Below, in pieces: positions 48,001 to 60,221 of a DNA stretch of 64,000 nucleotides. The number at the start of each line of letters is the position of its first letter. The first letter of the stretch is position 1. The DNA is from Spongilla lacustris (lineage: Eukaryota; Porifera; Demospongiae; Spongillida; Spongillidae). The DNA lies in contig OX442415.1 in NCBI GenBank assembly GCA_949361645.1, forward strand, positions 28,996,562-29,060,561, written 5' to 3'. Made by a program: the position numbers and the translations under genes. Under the pieces are notes generated by a model, which was not told the origin of the DNA, made no database searches, and saw only the letters and a program-made list of their open reading frames with translations.

Positions 48001-51000
48001 CAAAACCCTGGATCCGCCCCTGTTCCCATGAGTTGTTTACGAACTGCTGCAGAACTGCACCTATGGCGAGATCAGAGGCGTCTGTGGTGATTGACAGCGG
48101 TGCTCCATGGTGCGGGTGGGAAAGTAGTGTTGCCTCCGCCAATGCCTTCTTGGTAGCATCAAATGCTTTTGACATTATGTCACTCCAAATCAAGGTCTTT
48201 GGATTGCCTGCTAGTGCGGTGTAGAGTGGTGACATCATCCGTGCAGCACCTGGGATGAAACGGTGGTAAAAATTGATCATACCTACAAATTCCTGTAAAC
48301 CCTTCACTGTGGTTGGTTGAGGGTATTGGCTGATGACCTTTACCTTGTCAGGCAATGGTACAATCCCGGTTGGAGTGATATGGTGTCCTAAAAAATCAAT
48401 TGAATCCTGACCAAATTGACATTTAGAAGTGTTGATAACTAAACCATATTCCTGAAATCGTTGGAACAGCTGGCGGAGGTGGTCCATGTGAGTCTCGGCA
48501 TCATTGCTGGCAATGAGGATGTCGTCGATGTAGACAAAAACGAATTCCAACCCATGGCAGACAGTGTCCATTAAGCGCTGAAAGGCTTGAGCGGAATTCT
48601 TCAGCCCAAAAGGCATCCTCAGGAACTCATAAAGACCAAAAGGTGTGATGATGGCCGTTTTGGGTGTGTCTTCGGCTGCAACCGGAATCTGATGGTAGCC
48701 TCGCACCAGATCGACCTTGGAAAAAATGGTCTTCCCATGAAGTTGCGCTGAAAAGTCCTGAATGTGTGGCAGGGGATACCGGTCAGGTACCGTTGAGTTA
48801 TTGAGGCGTCTGTAATCCCCACACGGGCGCCACCCCCCTGATGCCTTGGGTACCATGTGGAGTGGGGATGACCAAGGACTTGCTGATTTTCTAATCAGGC
48901 CCATCTCCTCCATGTTATCAAACTCTTGCTTGGCTGCAGCCAACTTGTCTGATGGCAAACGACGAGCACGCGCATGAACTGGGGGGCCAGTAGTCGGTAT
49001 GAAGTGCTCTACTTTGTGTTTGATGGAGGAGGCAGTAAACACTGGTGTTGTAGTGTGAGGAAATTCTGTTAACAGGGTCTCAAACTGGTTGCTAGAGGTG
49101 GAAATGGCACTAAGTTGAGGTACTGCTGTGTGAACGGTTCCCAGTGAAACAGAATGATATGTTTTCGCATCAAACACCCGCTTCCGTTTGAGGTCCACCA
49201 GTAATGAGTTTGAACGAAGGAAATCAGCTCCAAGAAGAGGCCTAGAGACATTGGCGATAGTAAATGTCCAATGGTAAGTCTTGGAGGCGAAACAAATGGG
49301 AAGGGTGCGAGTTCCATAGGTTTTAATGGAGCTGCCGTTGGCTGCTGACAAAAAGGGCCCGAGTGGTCTAGTGCGTTCATCCTCTCTAGTGGCGGGAATG
49401 ACACTCATCTCTGCTCCAGTGTCTACTAGAAACTTTTTTCCAGAGACCTCGTCAAGAAGGAAAAGGAGGCTCCTGTTAGCGCCAGTCGCTGATGCAACCA
49501 CTGGTTTTTGGCCTGATTTTTCTTTTCCTGTCCATGCACATGGTTCGGTGCACTTGCGTGCTGCCTTACCAAACGTGCGGTGATAGAAACACAACCTCTC
49601 TTGAGGAGATCTTGTTTGCTTTCTGCTTGGTAGGTCGGTTGTGATGCACGGCGTTGGTGCTATATTCCATATCCTGGCTGATCCAAAGGGCGTCTGCATG
49701 TTTGGCTAATTTTCGGCAATCGTCGAATTGCGCATCGACTAGCTGAATGCGGATGTCTTCGGGTAGGCGCTCGAGAAAGAGTTGCTCAAAAAGCAAGCAA
49801 GGAGGATGATCGCCTAAAAGGGCCAACATTTCGTCCATCAAAGCAGATGGTTTTGTGTCACCGAGTTCGCGAAAATGTAGGAGCCGGGACGCTCGTTCTC
49901 TTTTGTTGAGTCCGAAAGTGTCGTTGAGACGGTCCTTAAGCGCCTTGTATTTGTTCTGCGTCGGTGGTTGGCTGATTAGGTCCAAAACGCGCGTCGCTGT
50001 CGATTGGTCAAGTGCTGCCAGCACGTGGTAATATTGTGTCTCGTCCGCTGTAATCTTGCGCAAATGAAACTGCGCTTCTACCTGCGCAAACCATACAGCA
50101 GGTTGTGCAGGCCAAAATGTAGGAAGCTTGAGTGAGACGGAATGTTCTTCTGCCATTCGCGTCAAGGGTCACCAATGTGGCGTGTACTCAATGACAATTA
50201 ATACACGTCAACCTTTTTCACTACACACATGCTCTAACTCTAAATAATGCACCAGTTCATCTCGTTCTCAGTCCTCTCTGGCAGGGTCGCTACACCACCC
50301 ACTTTCCTCCTCTCTTACATGTTGTTGCATGGATCTAAGGAGTGATCAGAGGTCTTTTCGTTTTTTTATTTTATTTTCATATTGGATTTGACTGAGATCA
50401 GTTTTCTTTTGGAGTTTGACAATGAATTTAGCATACATGTATCTCCATTTCTTGCCGTTGTTATATTTTCAGTTGAAGAACCAGTGGCTAGTTTTATTAG
50501 TTTTAGCACGGCCAACATCCGTTGTTTAACTTTGTCCAGTATAACATCACTAAATGTAGCTTCCATACTCTGCTCTGATGCCATTGCTTGTTTGAAAAAG
50601 AACCTGTACCAAACATTTACTCATGATTCCTATTGCAACGCACTTTATGCGATGGATTATGTCATCAGGCACATGTATACCAGCGTTTACAGAAAATTGA
50701 TAGCTTTTCGCAAATTATTACACATCTTTGGCAAAGGTAGCATTAATATGAGTATATATCCATAACCTTAATTTGAACCTGTACTTCATCCCCAGCAGGA
50801 GTTGTGAATTAGATAATAGTCATTGATTGTCAATTAAATTGATTTTAAAAAAATTCCTGTTACAAATGTATTTGATAAATGTAAAAATGTTGCTCATGGT
50901 GTGAATTTGAGCAAACAACTGGAGGGGGGGGGGGGGGGGGGGATCAGTTTAGTCGTTAACCTGGAACATTGTAGGTGCTGATAGCCTACCAAAGGGTGGC

Positions 51001-54000
51001 CCACTGATCAGTCTGTCTACCTCTATCCCAATCACTAATGGGTCTGGTAACCAATTTGATCACAGTAATTTTTATTGGAGTGTTTGAAGTTATAATTTTC
51101 AATGTAGCTGTGTCTCTCTTTAAAACATTAAGTAAGGGGTCCATTTTTTATTCAAAGAGAAAGTTACCATTAATGCTGTATTGAATGCGATGAGCTGATT
51201 AGTGTATGACAACAGATTTTCACCATCCTTTGTAAATTAAAAGCCCTTTTCTAACAAAATGGCTTTATCTTAGCATACATGTAGACACAGATCAGTATTA
51301 AATCAAACTACCAGGCTCCTCTCTATTGAGTTTGGAGTAGTATTGGAATATACATGACATCACTCATGCTCTTGATTTTGATGCCGCCAGCATTCCAGTG
51401 CTAAAAAACAACTCCATTGCTGGACCCCATTTCTTGTCTATTCATAATTGAGTCTGGGTACAAGACTGGACCTCGCAATGTGTAGATACTCGCTCATTCC
51501 AGATGAATCATTTTGAAAAATCCACCAACACATACAGATTTGTCTCATTGGGCTGTTTTTAAGGTCTTCATTTGCCTAATCAGTAATATGGTTTGGTTTG
51601 TCTTTGTATTTTGTATGCATAATGTGACTGGTGGTACTCCCTATGATTACAGAATGGACTTACTGCACTGCTTTTTGCAGTATTAAAAGGGATTGTTGAG
51701 TGTGTGCAGCTGTTGTTGGAGAGGGGAGCTGATGTCAACCATAAGGATAAGGTGAGTGCAGTTTGATATCAGACATGCAGTGACTGTTGCTGTTATTTCC
51801 TTGTGGGAAGAAAGCATAGTATGGGTGATCTGTTTGCTGTATGTTGGATTTTGTGTGTGATAATAGAAGCGTTTTTCAATTTCTCAACTGTTGTCCAGAG
51901 AAAATCTGTTTATTCTAAATTAAATGTGTAATTGTACTATCACAACACTTGTTCGCAGAAATGAAGATGATAACCATTTTTAAATAATAGTCGTATAACA
52001 TACAACTAAGTGAACTAACTATGTCATGTCACTTAGCTATACATGTAGTAATACTATATTTATGTTTAATTTACATGTATGTCAACTAATATGCTACACA
52101 GGATGGTGATACTGCTTTACATTTCGCCGCGATACAAGACAAACAATTTCCTACCAAATCAGAGTATTTAAAGATTGTAAAAGTACTCCTGTCTCAGCCT
52201 GGTATAAACCCTTTTATCAAGAATAATGCAGGACTTTTGCCTCGTGATTATGCCACCTCGTTTAAAGCATTCACAGTGTTCAGGGAGCTGAATGAAAAAT
52301 TGAAACAGTTTCCTGCTCACAAGTATGGAAAGGTTGTCTTCTGTGGACACTCTGGTGCTGGGAAGAGTACACTGACTCAGGTTTGCTATACATGTAGTGG
52401 TTAGAAGAAAACTTTTTATGTTATAATCTGTTAGGAGGTAGTAGTGAACAAACCATGTGCACATTTTTGCACTCGATTCACGCCAACAAATTTCATCCTG
52501 CTCAAAGTATAGGGAGGCAGGGGGTTATGTCATTGGCACGAATCAATCTGTTTAATTGACATGAATTAGATAATATTATGTTGTATGGAATGATACTATA
52601 ATAGAATGGTGGTATGTATGGATTATTCAAGAAAGTCTCTTCCTATTAAAGGCCATCATTGACATTTCAAAGCCAGCAACAACTCGTTTTGCAAATGTAA
52701 GAATAAGTCATTAGTATGTGTCTTGCATATGTTATTGGCAGGTACGTTAGTTAGGTTTTAATTAATACTGATTGGGTTACTGACCTGCATGTTTGCTAAT
52801 AATTAATATTATGTTGCAAAGCCACTGAAGTTACATAGTACGATGTTTTGCTTCTAAAATGATTTATTTCCTCACAAAGAACACACAAATACTGTTTTGG
52901 GACTCGTTATGTTGATTAAGTGACTCAAATTACAATTTATTGGATGATGCATGCATGATCACCATGTGTAAATCTGACTGCATTATGACCCGACTGTCTT
53001 CATGCATCATCCAAATGAATTGTTATTACAAAACACTATTTTTTTTGTATACTAAATGGATTTTTGTTGGGGAAGTCAATATATTTATGAGGCGACATTT
53101 CGTGCTAATAACTTCAAATTGGGACTTTGCAACATGTATCACCTTATGTCAAACGAGTTCATCTGTGCAAAATTAAGCCTCACGGCAACTCCAAATATAG
53201 CACTAATTTTGGACCGATCGTCATACCCAATTCATAGAACTGAATGCAAATTGTAGACAATGTTGTGGAAGTAAACTTGAACCATTCAAAGGGTGCACTT
53301 AAAAATGTATTGCATTAGATTACCATAATTTGAGTTGTAGTCATAAATGTATCAAGAGACGAGTTGTTTATTTTGGTTATAGATGCTATGTATGCTGATT
53401 GGGAAAATGCTATGTATGCTGATTAGGAAAATGCCATTAGACTATCAGGAAAGTTAAAGATTTATTTTTAGTCTATTTTTTGGAACACTGTAGCTTCTTT
53501 GCAACCCTTGAGGAAGCTTGTTGTGCCTCATTTCACCAACCACCAATTACCTCAACAACCAGTGGGACACATACAACTGTATATCGAACTTGCATAGGGA
53601 AGGTCAGCTCTCCCAGCTCAGCACTATAACCTGAGGTCATGCTCATTCCCAAAAAAAAGTTTTGAGATTGATGACCTTCAGGTCGAATGCAGCTGAATAG
53701 AAACCAGTTAGGCACCAACACATCAGCTGGACGTGATCTGACTAAACTACATGTGTTTAGTTTTTTTTTTTTTTTTTCGTAAGTATTGAATATTGTATCT
53801 ATTTATCTATTATTATTCTCAAAAGATAAAAACAGCACCACATTTTTCCTTATTTTATACTTCAGGTCAATAGTGCCTGATATACAAAGGAATGCAAAAC
53901 TTTTATATCATAGATACTTATTAGAGGGTTATCAAGTTCACTTTAACAACTGTGGTTTTTATTCAAGTTGTTTGATTTTTCAAAGCGATCTTTCATAATT

Positions 54001-57000
54001 TTTGAACTTGTGAATGCTATTTAAATATTACTACACATCAACTATGATTTTAACTTTCATAGCTTAAAGCATTGTACATACATGTACATGTATGTTACGC
54101 ATGATCAATGGATTTGTGTAATCCATCGATTGCACTTCACCATCAATGGATTCATTGATTGCACACTTAACGATCGATCATGCACCTGTCAAAAGTGTGC
54201 AATCAACCAATTGTACAAGTGCTGGGTTTTGCACAGTCAATTGATTGCCCTGCTATAGAAATTGCACAATCAGTACATTGTTTCAATTGCAATGTAAGCC
54301 ACCAGTTTTTAGTTGTAGGACCCTATCTTCTAGCAGTTAAAATTCTCTACACATTTTTTTACTTAGAACTGACCTCAAGCCCTGTGATTGGTTATAAATT
54401 ATGCACCTTACAAGTGCACTTTTGACATATGATGTTAATCTCAAAACTCAGCCAGAGTACATGGTAAATAAAGCGGAGGGGTTATATGTGGAAAGATACA
54501 TTAGTAAGCGAACTGAGTTGATCAAGGAGCTTGTATACTGATCACCACAAATTGTGAATACTAACATGCATATTATTGACTACATTAAACAAGATTGAGC
54601 ATGCACATGAATAAAAGTGCTTCAGTGCAAGTGTGACACTTCCACTTGAGCACCAGAGGCTGCCTACAAACACAGCAACATATCATTGGTTAACCATTGT
54701 CAGGAGCTCTCATCCATGCAACCATGCACTAACCCCAATTGCTATAATTTAGGGACAAAGGTGCTTAGATTTTATACTCAGTCATATATGTAAGTGCTAA
54801 CATATACATAGTGTAGCATCTACAATTGCTATTTCCCTATTGTCAATAGGAACCAAGTAGGAAGAAGTCATGCAAATCGAAAGTCCATATGTCTTTATTC
54901 AGTCTAAACAATGATTAGAATTAGGACAAGACTTAACACTCTATACCACGTATAACTTACAATGTAGTATCTATGAGTAAAAATTTCTGTCATTAATCAT
55001 TGTGTTTGACCTTTGTCCCAAAGTTAAAGACGACACTGTATGTCTAAGGTTGCTCCCCTTTTTATTCTTTCTCAATGAAAGCACTTGTATCATAAATGAA
55101 AGTGTTTCAGCCTTTTATAAATAATACTAACTTACAGTGACATATTATGCCACCTTTTGTGCAGCGTGTTCTTCGAAGACAAGGTGTCGTAGAATCCTTA
55201 ACTGCTGGGATTGTTCCCCATCAAATCGACAGTCCAGATAACAATATGATTATCTATGATTTGGCCGGGCATCGTCAATATTTCTCCAGCCACTCTGCAT
55301 ATCTGGAGGCCATCTCCCTCAACAGTCCAGCCATCTTCCTTCTCCTGCAGGACCTAACAATGCCCAATGATGTCATTACAATGGAAGTCTACTACTGGTC
55401 TGCAATGATTGATGGTGTGTGCCACAAGTGTCCCCAGAAGTCATCAGTCATAGTGGTAGGCACACATGCTGACCTGCTAACACCAGAGCAGGTGACCAGA
55501 AAGCTTAACTACTTGCAATCAGTTGCTAATGAAACCATTAGTCACCAAAATTTTGTAAAGGTTGTAGCCCTAAACACCAAGGACATATATACTTCTGAGA
55601 TGGGTCGATTCAAGGCCCTGCTGCTGAAAATTAACAAAGAAGTTGTAAGTTTGGGGCCATTGTTACCCATTCATTGCAACCTATTGCTTGCCTATTTGAA
55701 AAATAGGATACGTTCTGATGTAAATGCCATATCCCTCTCTGACCTGCTTGAAGTAATATCCAATGATTCAGAGAAAGCAATACAACCTGATATTTTACAA
55801 ATCTTTCCACTCCTTACAACTTTATCAGAAAAGGGGCTGATTGTCTTTATTCCATCTGAAGATCCATCTTATAGTTGGATAATCCTTCACAATGTGATTA
55901 TCCTTAAGGAGGTCAATGGGGTTTTGTTTGCAGGCCAGCAATATACCCATCTAGCCAGTAATACTGGGATTGTACCTATAGCAGTTCTTCAGAAGCAGTT
56001 CGCAGAGTACAACATTCAGATGCTGATTCGATTTATGATTCACTATGAGTTGTGTCAAATAGTGAATCTAACCCAAGTTAATACAAATATGGCACCTGAA
56101 GGCTCATTCAGCCCAGATCTCGGTCCCCTTCTCTTCTTCCCAGCTCTTGTCAGTGTTGATAGGCCAAGTAGTGCCACACTTCCCAATAATAGCTTTTGTT
56201 GGACCATGATTGTGAAATCTAAAAAAAAATTCTTTACCACACGCTTTCTTCATGTCCTTCTTCATAGACTGCCCTTTGAATTTGCATTGCCCGCAGAACA
56301 GGATACACCCGACCACTCCCACCTCAATCGTTGTTGTACTGTGTGGAGCAGGGGTATAATGTGGGTTAGTAAGACAGGAGTGTCCATCATCGTTGAGATG
56401 AGTAAATTGTTCCAGTCCCTCTCCATGGCTATGTCCTTTCCTAATAGGAGAGACCTCAAGTACCTAGAATTAGTGCACTCTGTTCTTGCAGTGATTAAAA
56501 AGGCTTGTCAGGAATTCTGCCCGCATATAGAGGTGCTAGACGTGATCTCCTGTCCTCCTGAAGCCAGCTCAGACCACTCTGATGACACAAAGGTAGAATG
56601 GTGCTTGTTAATGCAAGCCTTAGCTAAAGGTGATAAGTGTACTGTTGATATGAGTGGTCTAAAAAGAGTGGAGATGACGAAATGGATAGAGGTAGAACCT
56701 TGTCTCTCATATCTTGTTGGAGGTAGGTTATTGGGGTGTGTATTTTTAAAATGTTAACTCATTCTTTTACCTTACAGAGTCTGATTCTGTGGAACCATGC
56801 ACATCATTAGGTCAGTGAGTGCAATTATAAATCTATATACATGTATATTATTGTGAATGCTTCATTTCATGTAACTAAACATGTAATAATAGGCATGTGT
56901 GTGGTTTCTGAACTATTCAAAAAAAGAGCACTAAATAGAATATGGTGTATTTCCAGATACATTTACATGTACCTTTGTGTGAGTTCTACTTTAGGTACAT

Positions 57001-59502
57001 GTAAGGGTGTGCGATGGTTAGGGTGTGTAACCTTTTTGATAATTCAAAATTGTTTATTTTGACTATGAAAAAAAGTCTAATCAATTTTTCAGGTTTACAG
57101 CAGAAACATACAATCGATTTTGACGACAAATGTACTATTAATTTGCCAACGATTACCCAGATTACCCAGATTATTAATATTGGCATGATATAGCCTGTTT
57201 TAAAAAAGAGCACTAAATAGAATATGGTGTATTTCCAGATACATTTACATGTACCTTTGTGTGAGTTCTACTTTAGGTACATGTAAGGGTGTGCGATGGT
57301 TAGGGTGTGTAACCTTTTTGATAATTCAAAATTGTTTATTTTGACTATGAAAAAAAGTCTAATCAATTTTTCAGGTTTACAGCAGAAACATACAATCGAT
57401 TTTGGCGACAAATGTACTATTAATTTGCCAACGATTACCCAGATTATTAATATTGCCATGACATAGCCTGTTTTATTGTCACTAAATTCCTTCTATAGAG
57501 CTTAATCGCTGCCCACTGCTACTGTAAAAGATATAGTTCTTTCCATTATTTGAACAGCCCCCCAAAAGCTGCTAATCAAGATGTGTACCATATTCAGGAT
57601 GTCATGGCTGCCACTGAATGTAATCTTCTGGCCCAACTAGTAGAACACTTAGCTGGTGCAAATGCAAAAGTGTAGGCCTACATAGCATGTTTGATTAAAT
57701 GCATGTGTATTAATTATACTGTAGAGAGTGGGAAGGTCAAGCTTGAGCGCGAACTATACCAAATGTATTTGTATTGCCATGCACCTGCAGCGAGTATTTT
57801 GAGGGAGGGCACAATGGGACCCCGACAGATGTTTATTATCAGCCTGGTCCCCAGACTAAGCGTTGATTACATCAACAACAACAACAACAGCAAATTGTTT
57901 AATTAACCAACATTGTCGGAGACAGTTGGGAAAGGTAAAGGGCATTGTATAATTGATTTCTGCATATTATGAATAGAATATCGACTAATCGCAACTAAGA
58001 AAAACAAAATTGGTTATTTCAACTAAAGAAAATTGTGAAATCTGTTCATCTGAAATGTATAGTCGACTGAACAGGTAGTCACAAATAATCAAACAACGAA
58101 AATCGTTTATATACCATTGTGGGTTTAATTCATCATTAACAGCATTGCTCACGTGTGATGAATACAGATGGACATGTGCACCAGATTAACAGCTATGGTG
58201 GTGGCTGGCATACTCATTAGCAAGTGTTCTATGTTCATACCCTTTTGAGAATTGGTTTAGAAAAAATATATCAAATTAGTCACTTTAGTCATTATAGTCA
58301 AATAAATCTCAGTAAATTGATTTAGTATGGTGAGCAGAAGCAGTATGATGGAACCCATTTGATTGGTTGCTGAAGTGTTTTGGGAATGGGCAAGGCTTTG
58401 CTAGGGTCATCGATAGAACGACTGGCTAGGCAGACTTTGTGCAGTGAGACAGAGGCAATCAGCCAAATCAAATGGGCTTACATGTACCGCTGGTCCACTC
58501 TGTCACAGCTTTGTTATATATAGTATCAGCCTACTATTTTCAAAGCATTGATTGGTGTGCCTACATTTACATGTACATGTAAAATGTACATAAGGGGTAA
58601 GGCGTATTCAGTTTTATACCAAATCCTAAAACGGATCAGCAGAGGCTTCCAAAGTTGGTCCCAGCCAATGTTACTATGTATATATTACTAGAAGTGTTAT
58701 ATACATTGTATAGGTTTCAAGCTTGAAAATAATGAAACATGTCTTCACCTTAGCTACCTAGGGTAGAATAGGGTAAATGTACAAGTAAGTTATTTAAAAA
58801 TCTTCCATCTTGCATCCGAGATCTAGACACAAAATGAAGACAGGTCTCCTACAATAGTCACATTGTATATATAGTTAGCTGGTGAGCTTTCTAACTATTC
58901 TGGTTTCTTTCAGTACCTACATGTACTTCATCCCAGCGCTTATCAGAGTGGATAATTGAAAATATATCACTGGCAGGTCAGTCAGTCTGTATAACCAACT
59001 AGCACAACCACACAACAATTTCACCCCTATGGTATATTACTGACTCTTTTTTTGTACTGCTACAATCTAAATTTATAAGTAGAATGCTACTACAGCTCAT
59101 GGTTTATATGCATCACTTGTGCTAGCTGCTAAATAATTTACACACCTTAAACCATACATTATTGAATGTCCTACTGAATTCACTTTCTCACTTTATTCAC
59201 TTGCATTATTTTGTTTACTCACCATGTCCCCCATCTCCCCAGATCAACCCACTCTACCAATATTGTTATCTCGCTCTCATAATAAGCTGAACATGGCTGA
59301 ACAGATTGGAGATAGGTATTTGAAGTTTGGAATATTTCTACTGGAGGATGAAACTGGAGTTGTCGTGAAGGCATTGGAGAATGAACATTTAAAGAATGCT
59401 GAACGGATCAATACAGCAATATTCCAAAGATGGCTTGAGGGTAGGGGTATGCCCGTGAACTGGTTAGCCCTGGTGACTGTCTTACAAAATATTGGAATGT
59501 GA
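41781..59502 (+). CDS. Ankyrin - ROC GTPase - COR - Death domain protein (ROCO/DAPK-like, no kinase)
   Basis: Exons: 41781-41807 (MASPNEDQE, tentative first exon), 43985-44056, 45336-45416, 46717-46815, 47240-47338, 51653-51751, 52102-52380, 52652-52696, 55165-56722, 56778-56810, 58914-58976 and 59243-59502. Early exons are all phase 0. Exons 2 and 3 are homologous (HD.QQLK...). Three exons of exactly 99 bases each code for one 33-residue ankyrin repeat; a further repeat opens the next exon. The ROC GTPase has GHSGAGKST (P loop), [10 protein letters not shown] (switch 2) and VVGTHADL (G4). It is followed by a COR domain (about 55,640-56,050 and beyond). The last exon carries a Death domain ([20 protein letters not shown] ... 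[20 protein letters not shown]). DAPK1 has kinase-ankyrin-ROC-COR-Death; no kinase is seen here. Probably an intracellular signalling or cell-death scaffold. Confidence 0.85.
42755..42812. mobile_element. Tiny MITE with CATTCCCAGACC ends
   Basis: CTCATTCCCAGACCTATTCA is mirrored by GGTCTGGGAATGCGAG around a short centre with an internal ATGCAATAGGCATTGCAT palindrome. It shares the CCCAGACC core with elements at 18,462 and 24,720. Located in the first intron of the ROCO gene. Confidence 0.5.
44957..45020 (+). repeat. (CA)n microsatellite in an intron
   Basis: About 32 uninterrupted CA units, preceded by ACACACATGCA, in the intron between the second and third exons of the ROCO gene. Confidence 0.95.
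45821..46021 (+). repeat. Direct tandem duplication of about 101 bp
   Basis: The block ATGTGTATAATGTATTCCAC ... ACATGTACGAATAGATTTTTTTAA occurs twice back to back with no differences that I can see, so it is recent. Confidence 0.9.
46105..46500. mobile_element. Foldback element (long palindrome, arms of about 180 bp)
   Basis: The left arm (AACTTGTCAAATTGTGCGGT ... CTTGATTGTGCAATATAGTG ... GCAATATTTCGTG) and the right arm in inverse orientation match almost completely around a centre at about 46,288-46,300 (GGGTTTTGTAAGAAGCT). Scattered substitutions show it is older than the hairpin at 24,720. It lies in the intron before the first full ankyrin exon. Confidence 0.8.
47368..48022. mobile_element. 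Short TIR element with CAGGGGCGGAT ends
   Basis: Left end CAGGGGCGGATTTGGGG and right end (inverse) CAGGGGCGGATCCAGGGTTT. G and C runs lie just inside the left end. No transposase. The right end abuts the truncated Gypsy pol frame, whose last residues (after [10 protein letters not shown]) are read-through into this element. A similar single terminus is at 25,718. Confidence 0.6.
48023..49699 (-). pseudogene. Gypsy pol, truncated (protease, reverse transcriptase)
   Basis: The frame contains a CHCC-type zinc knuckle variant ([18 protein letters not shown]) typical of CsRn1-clade gag, an aspartic protease site ([13 protein letters not shown]), and a reverse transcriptase with [43 protein letters not shown] and the YIDD catalytic box, then the beginning of RNase H ([16 protein letters not shown]). 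It ends by fusion into repeat DNA. The zinc knuckle lies in this frame, not in the gag frame, so a frame change separates it from the N-terminal gag part. Confidence 0.85.
49566..50165 (-). pseudogene. Gypsy gag, CsRn1-type
   Basis: Frame of 199 residues starting [20 protein letters not shown], with [16 protein letters not shown] and [14 protein letters not shown] as in CsRn1-clade capsid proteins. It overlaps the pol frame and changes into noise after [13 protein letters not shown], where homologues would continue to the zinc knuckle. Either a frameshift mutation or programmed frameshifting would explain this; truncation downstream makes the copy inactive in any case. Confidence 0.8.
50176..50294 (-). 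repeat. 5' LTR of the Gypsy element (119 bp)
   Basis: On the minus strand the segment starts TGTAGCGACCCTGCCAGAGA and ends GAGTACACGCCACA, immediately followed by the primer-binding site. TG...CA ends fit an LTR. The second LTR is absent, so the length is inferred from the ends only. Confidence 0.6.
50295..51652. other. Intron sequence, no gene recognised
   Basis: Intronic DNA of the ROCO gene with a G run at about 50,921-50,942 and a single GAGTCTGGGTACAAGAC terminus at 51,452. No exon-like block with the gene's phase-0 pattern was found. Confidence 0.5.
52697..55164. other. Large intron of the ROCO gene
   Basis: Separates the short exon coding [15 protein letters not shown] from the main ROC-COR exon. 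Contains a 27-bp tandem duplication (GATGCTATGTATGCTGATT) near 53,390, a T run near 53,760, and a cluster of ATTGATTGCAC/TGCAATCAA blocks at 54,090-54,290 in both orientations. No coding exon recognised. Confidence 0.5.
56918..57475 (+). repeat. Tandem duplication of about 280 bp in the 3' part of the ROCO gene
   Basis: The block AAAAAGAGCACTAAATAGAA ... CATAGCCTGTTTTA occurs twice with few differences (for example one copy of ATTACCCAG lost). Each copy contains an exon-like segment: TATTTCCAG, 38 bases starting ATACATTTACATGTACC, then TAG|GTACATG. Entered in phase 1 from the preceding exon this would stop after eight residues. Confidence 0.85.
57499..57675 (+). CDS. Possible alternative 3' exons of the ROCO gene
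   Basis: Exon A (57499-57523) follows TTCTATAG and accepts the phase-1 donor of the exon ending at 56810. It ends at CT|GTAAAAG in phase 2. Exon B (57558-57675) follows TTGAACAG and continues in phase to read [20 protein letters not shown] and [18 protein letters not shown], then TAG. Use of these exons would replace the Death domain by a short tail. Phases fit exactly, which argues for real exons, but no transcript evidence is available. Confidence 0.4.
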   Translation, partial: SLIAAHCYCKRYSSFHYLNSPPKAANQDVYHIQDVMAATECNLLAQLVEHLAGANAKV

Positions 59503-60115
59503 ATATCACTCTAAAGAAAAACCTCATTGAATAGCTAGTATGTATGGTTATAGATTGTTTGGATGTACGTATATAACTATGTTTACGCACTGTCTTCATT
59601 GCATTGATGAAGTGATGGAGGAGTATTTGAATATATCATTCATATCAACTGGGGCTTCAATGGCAAACCTGCTGCGTTCGACCTATCTGTGTTGTCTCTG
59701 CTAAAACCTGACATAGTTTCCGAAGTGGGACACAAAGCAGGCTATGTATGGGGGTATGTATGGGGGGTGAACACTGCCATAATTCGAGACGCGCGCTTTT
59801 CATATTTGGGTTGCGTCATTACGTTACAGTTCTGTAACAGTTATGCAAGTACTATTGCCCCCGTTCCGTACCAGGCCATTGTTACTTGTCTACCGCGAGT
59901 GTATACATATATACATGAAACTCATAACACTTGCGTTTATGGACGGCGAGTGTCCTTCCCTCTCAGTGCATCTTCTAATTTGGCAGTAAGACCGGTACGT
60001 TCTGACCATGCAGAGATCCCCAAGAACTCAGTTCTTCTCGATTGCCCGATGCTAGGAATAGTCTCTGGAATGTGGTGGGGGCAGGTGCATGAATGATTGC
60101 ATCTTCATACTACAT

Positions 60116-60173
<58 letters not shown>

Positions 60174-60221
60174 TCAGCCTTTCCAATAGCAAAGTATGAA
60201 GAGTTGATGAGCACAATGATG
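59503..60221. other. Convergent intergenic region with (CA)n
   Basis: Lies between the ends of the ROCO gene (plus) and the unknown minus-strand gene. Contains a (CA)n tract at 60,118-60,168. An open frame at 59,689-60,096 has no protein-like features and I do not call it. Confidence 0.5.

Larger units (their letters stand above)
48023..50294 (-). mobile_element. Truncated CsRn1-like Gypsy retrotransposon
   Basis: Reading on the minus strand: 5' LTR (50176-50294), a primer-binding site starting TTGGTGACCC, gag, then protease and reverse transcriptase, cut off in the RNase H region at 48,023 by the CAGGGGCGGAT element. Integrase and the 3' LTR are missing. The TGGTGACCC start of the primer site matches the 3' end of tRNA-Trp as known for the CsRn1 group. 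It lies antisense in an intron of the ROCO gene. Confidence 0.8.

Noticed and set aside
57844..57900. Possible tRNA- or SINE-like start near CAGCCTGGTCCCCAGACTAAG
   Set aside because: No A/B box promoter pair or cloverleaf could be drawn; the sequence is better explained as a single end of the CCCAGACC family.
59689..60096. 135-residue open frame after the ROCO gene
   Set aside because: No domain, odd composition, no splice or promoter signals; lies in a convergent intergenic region.
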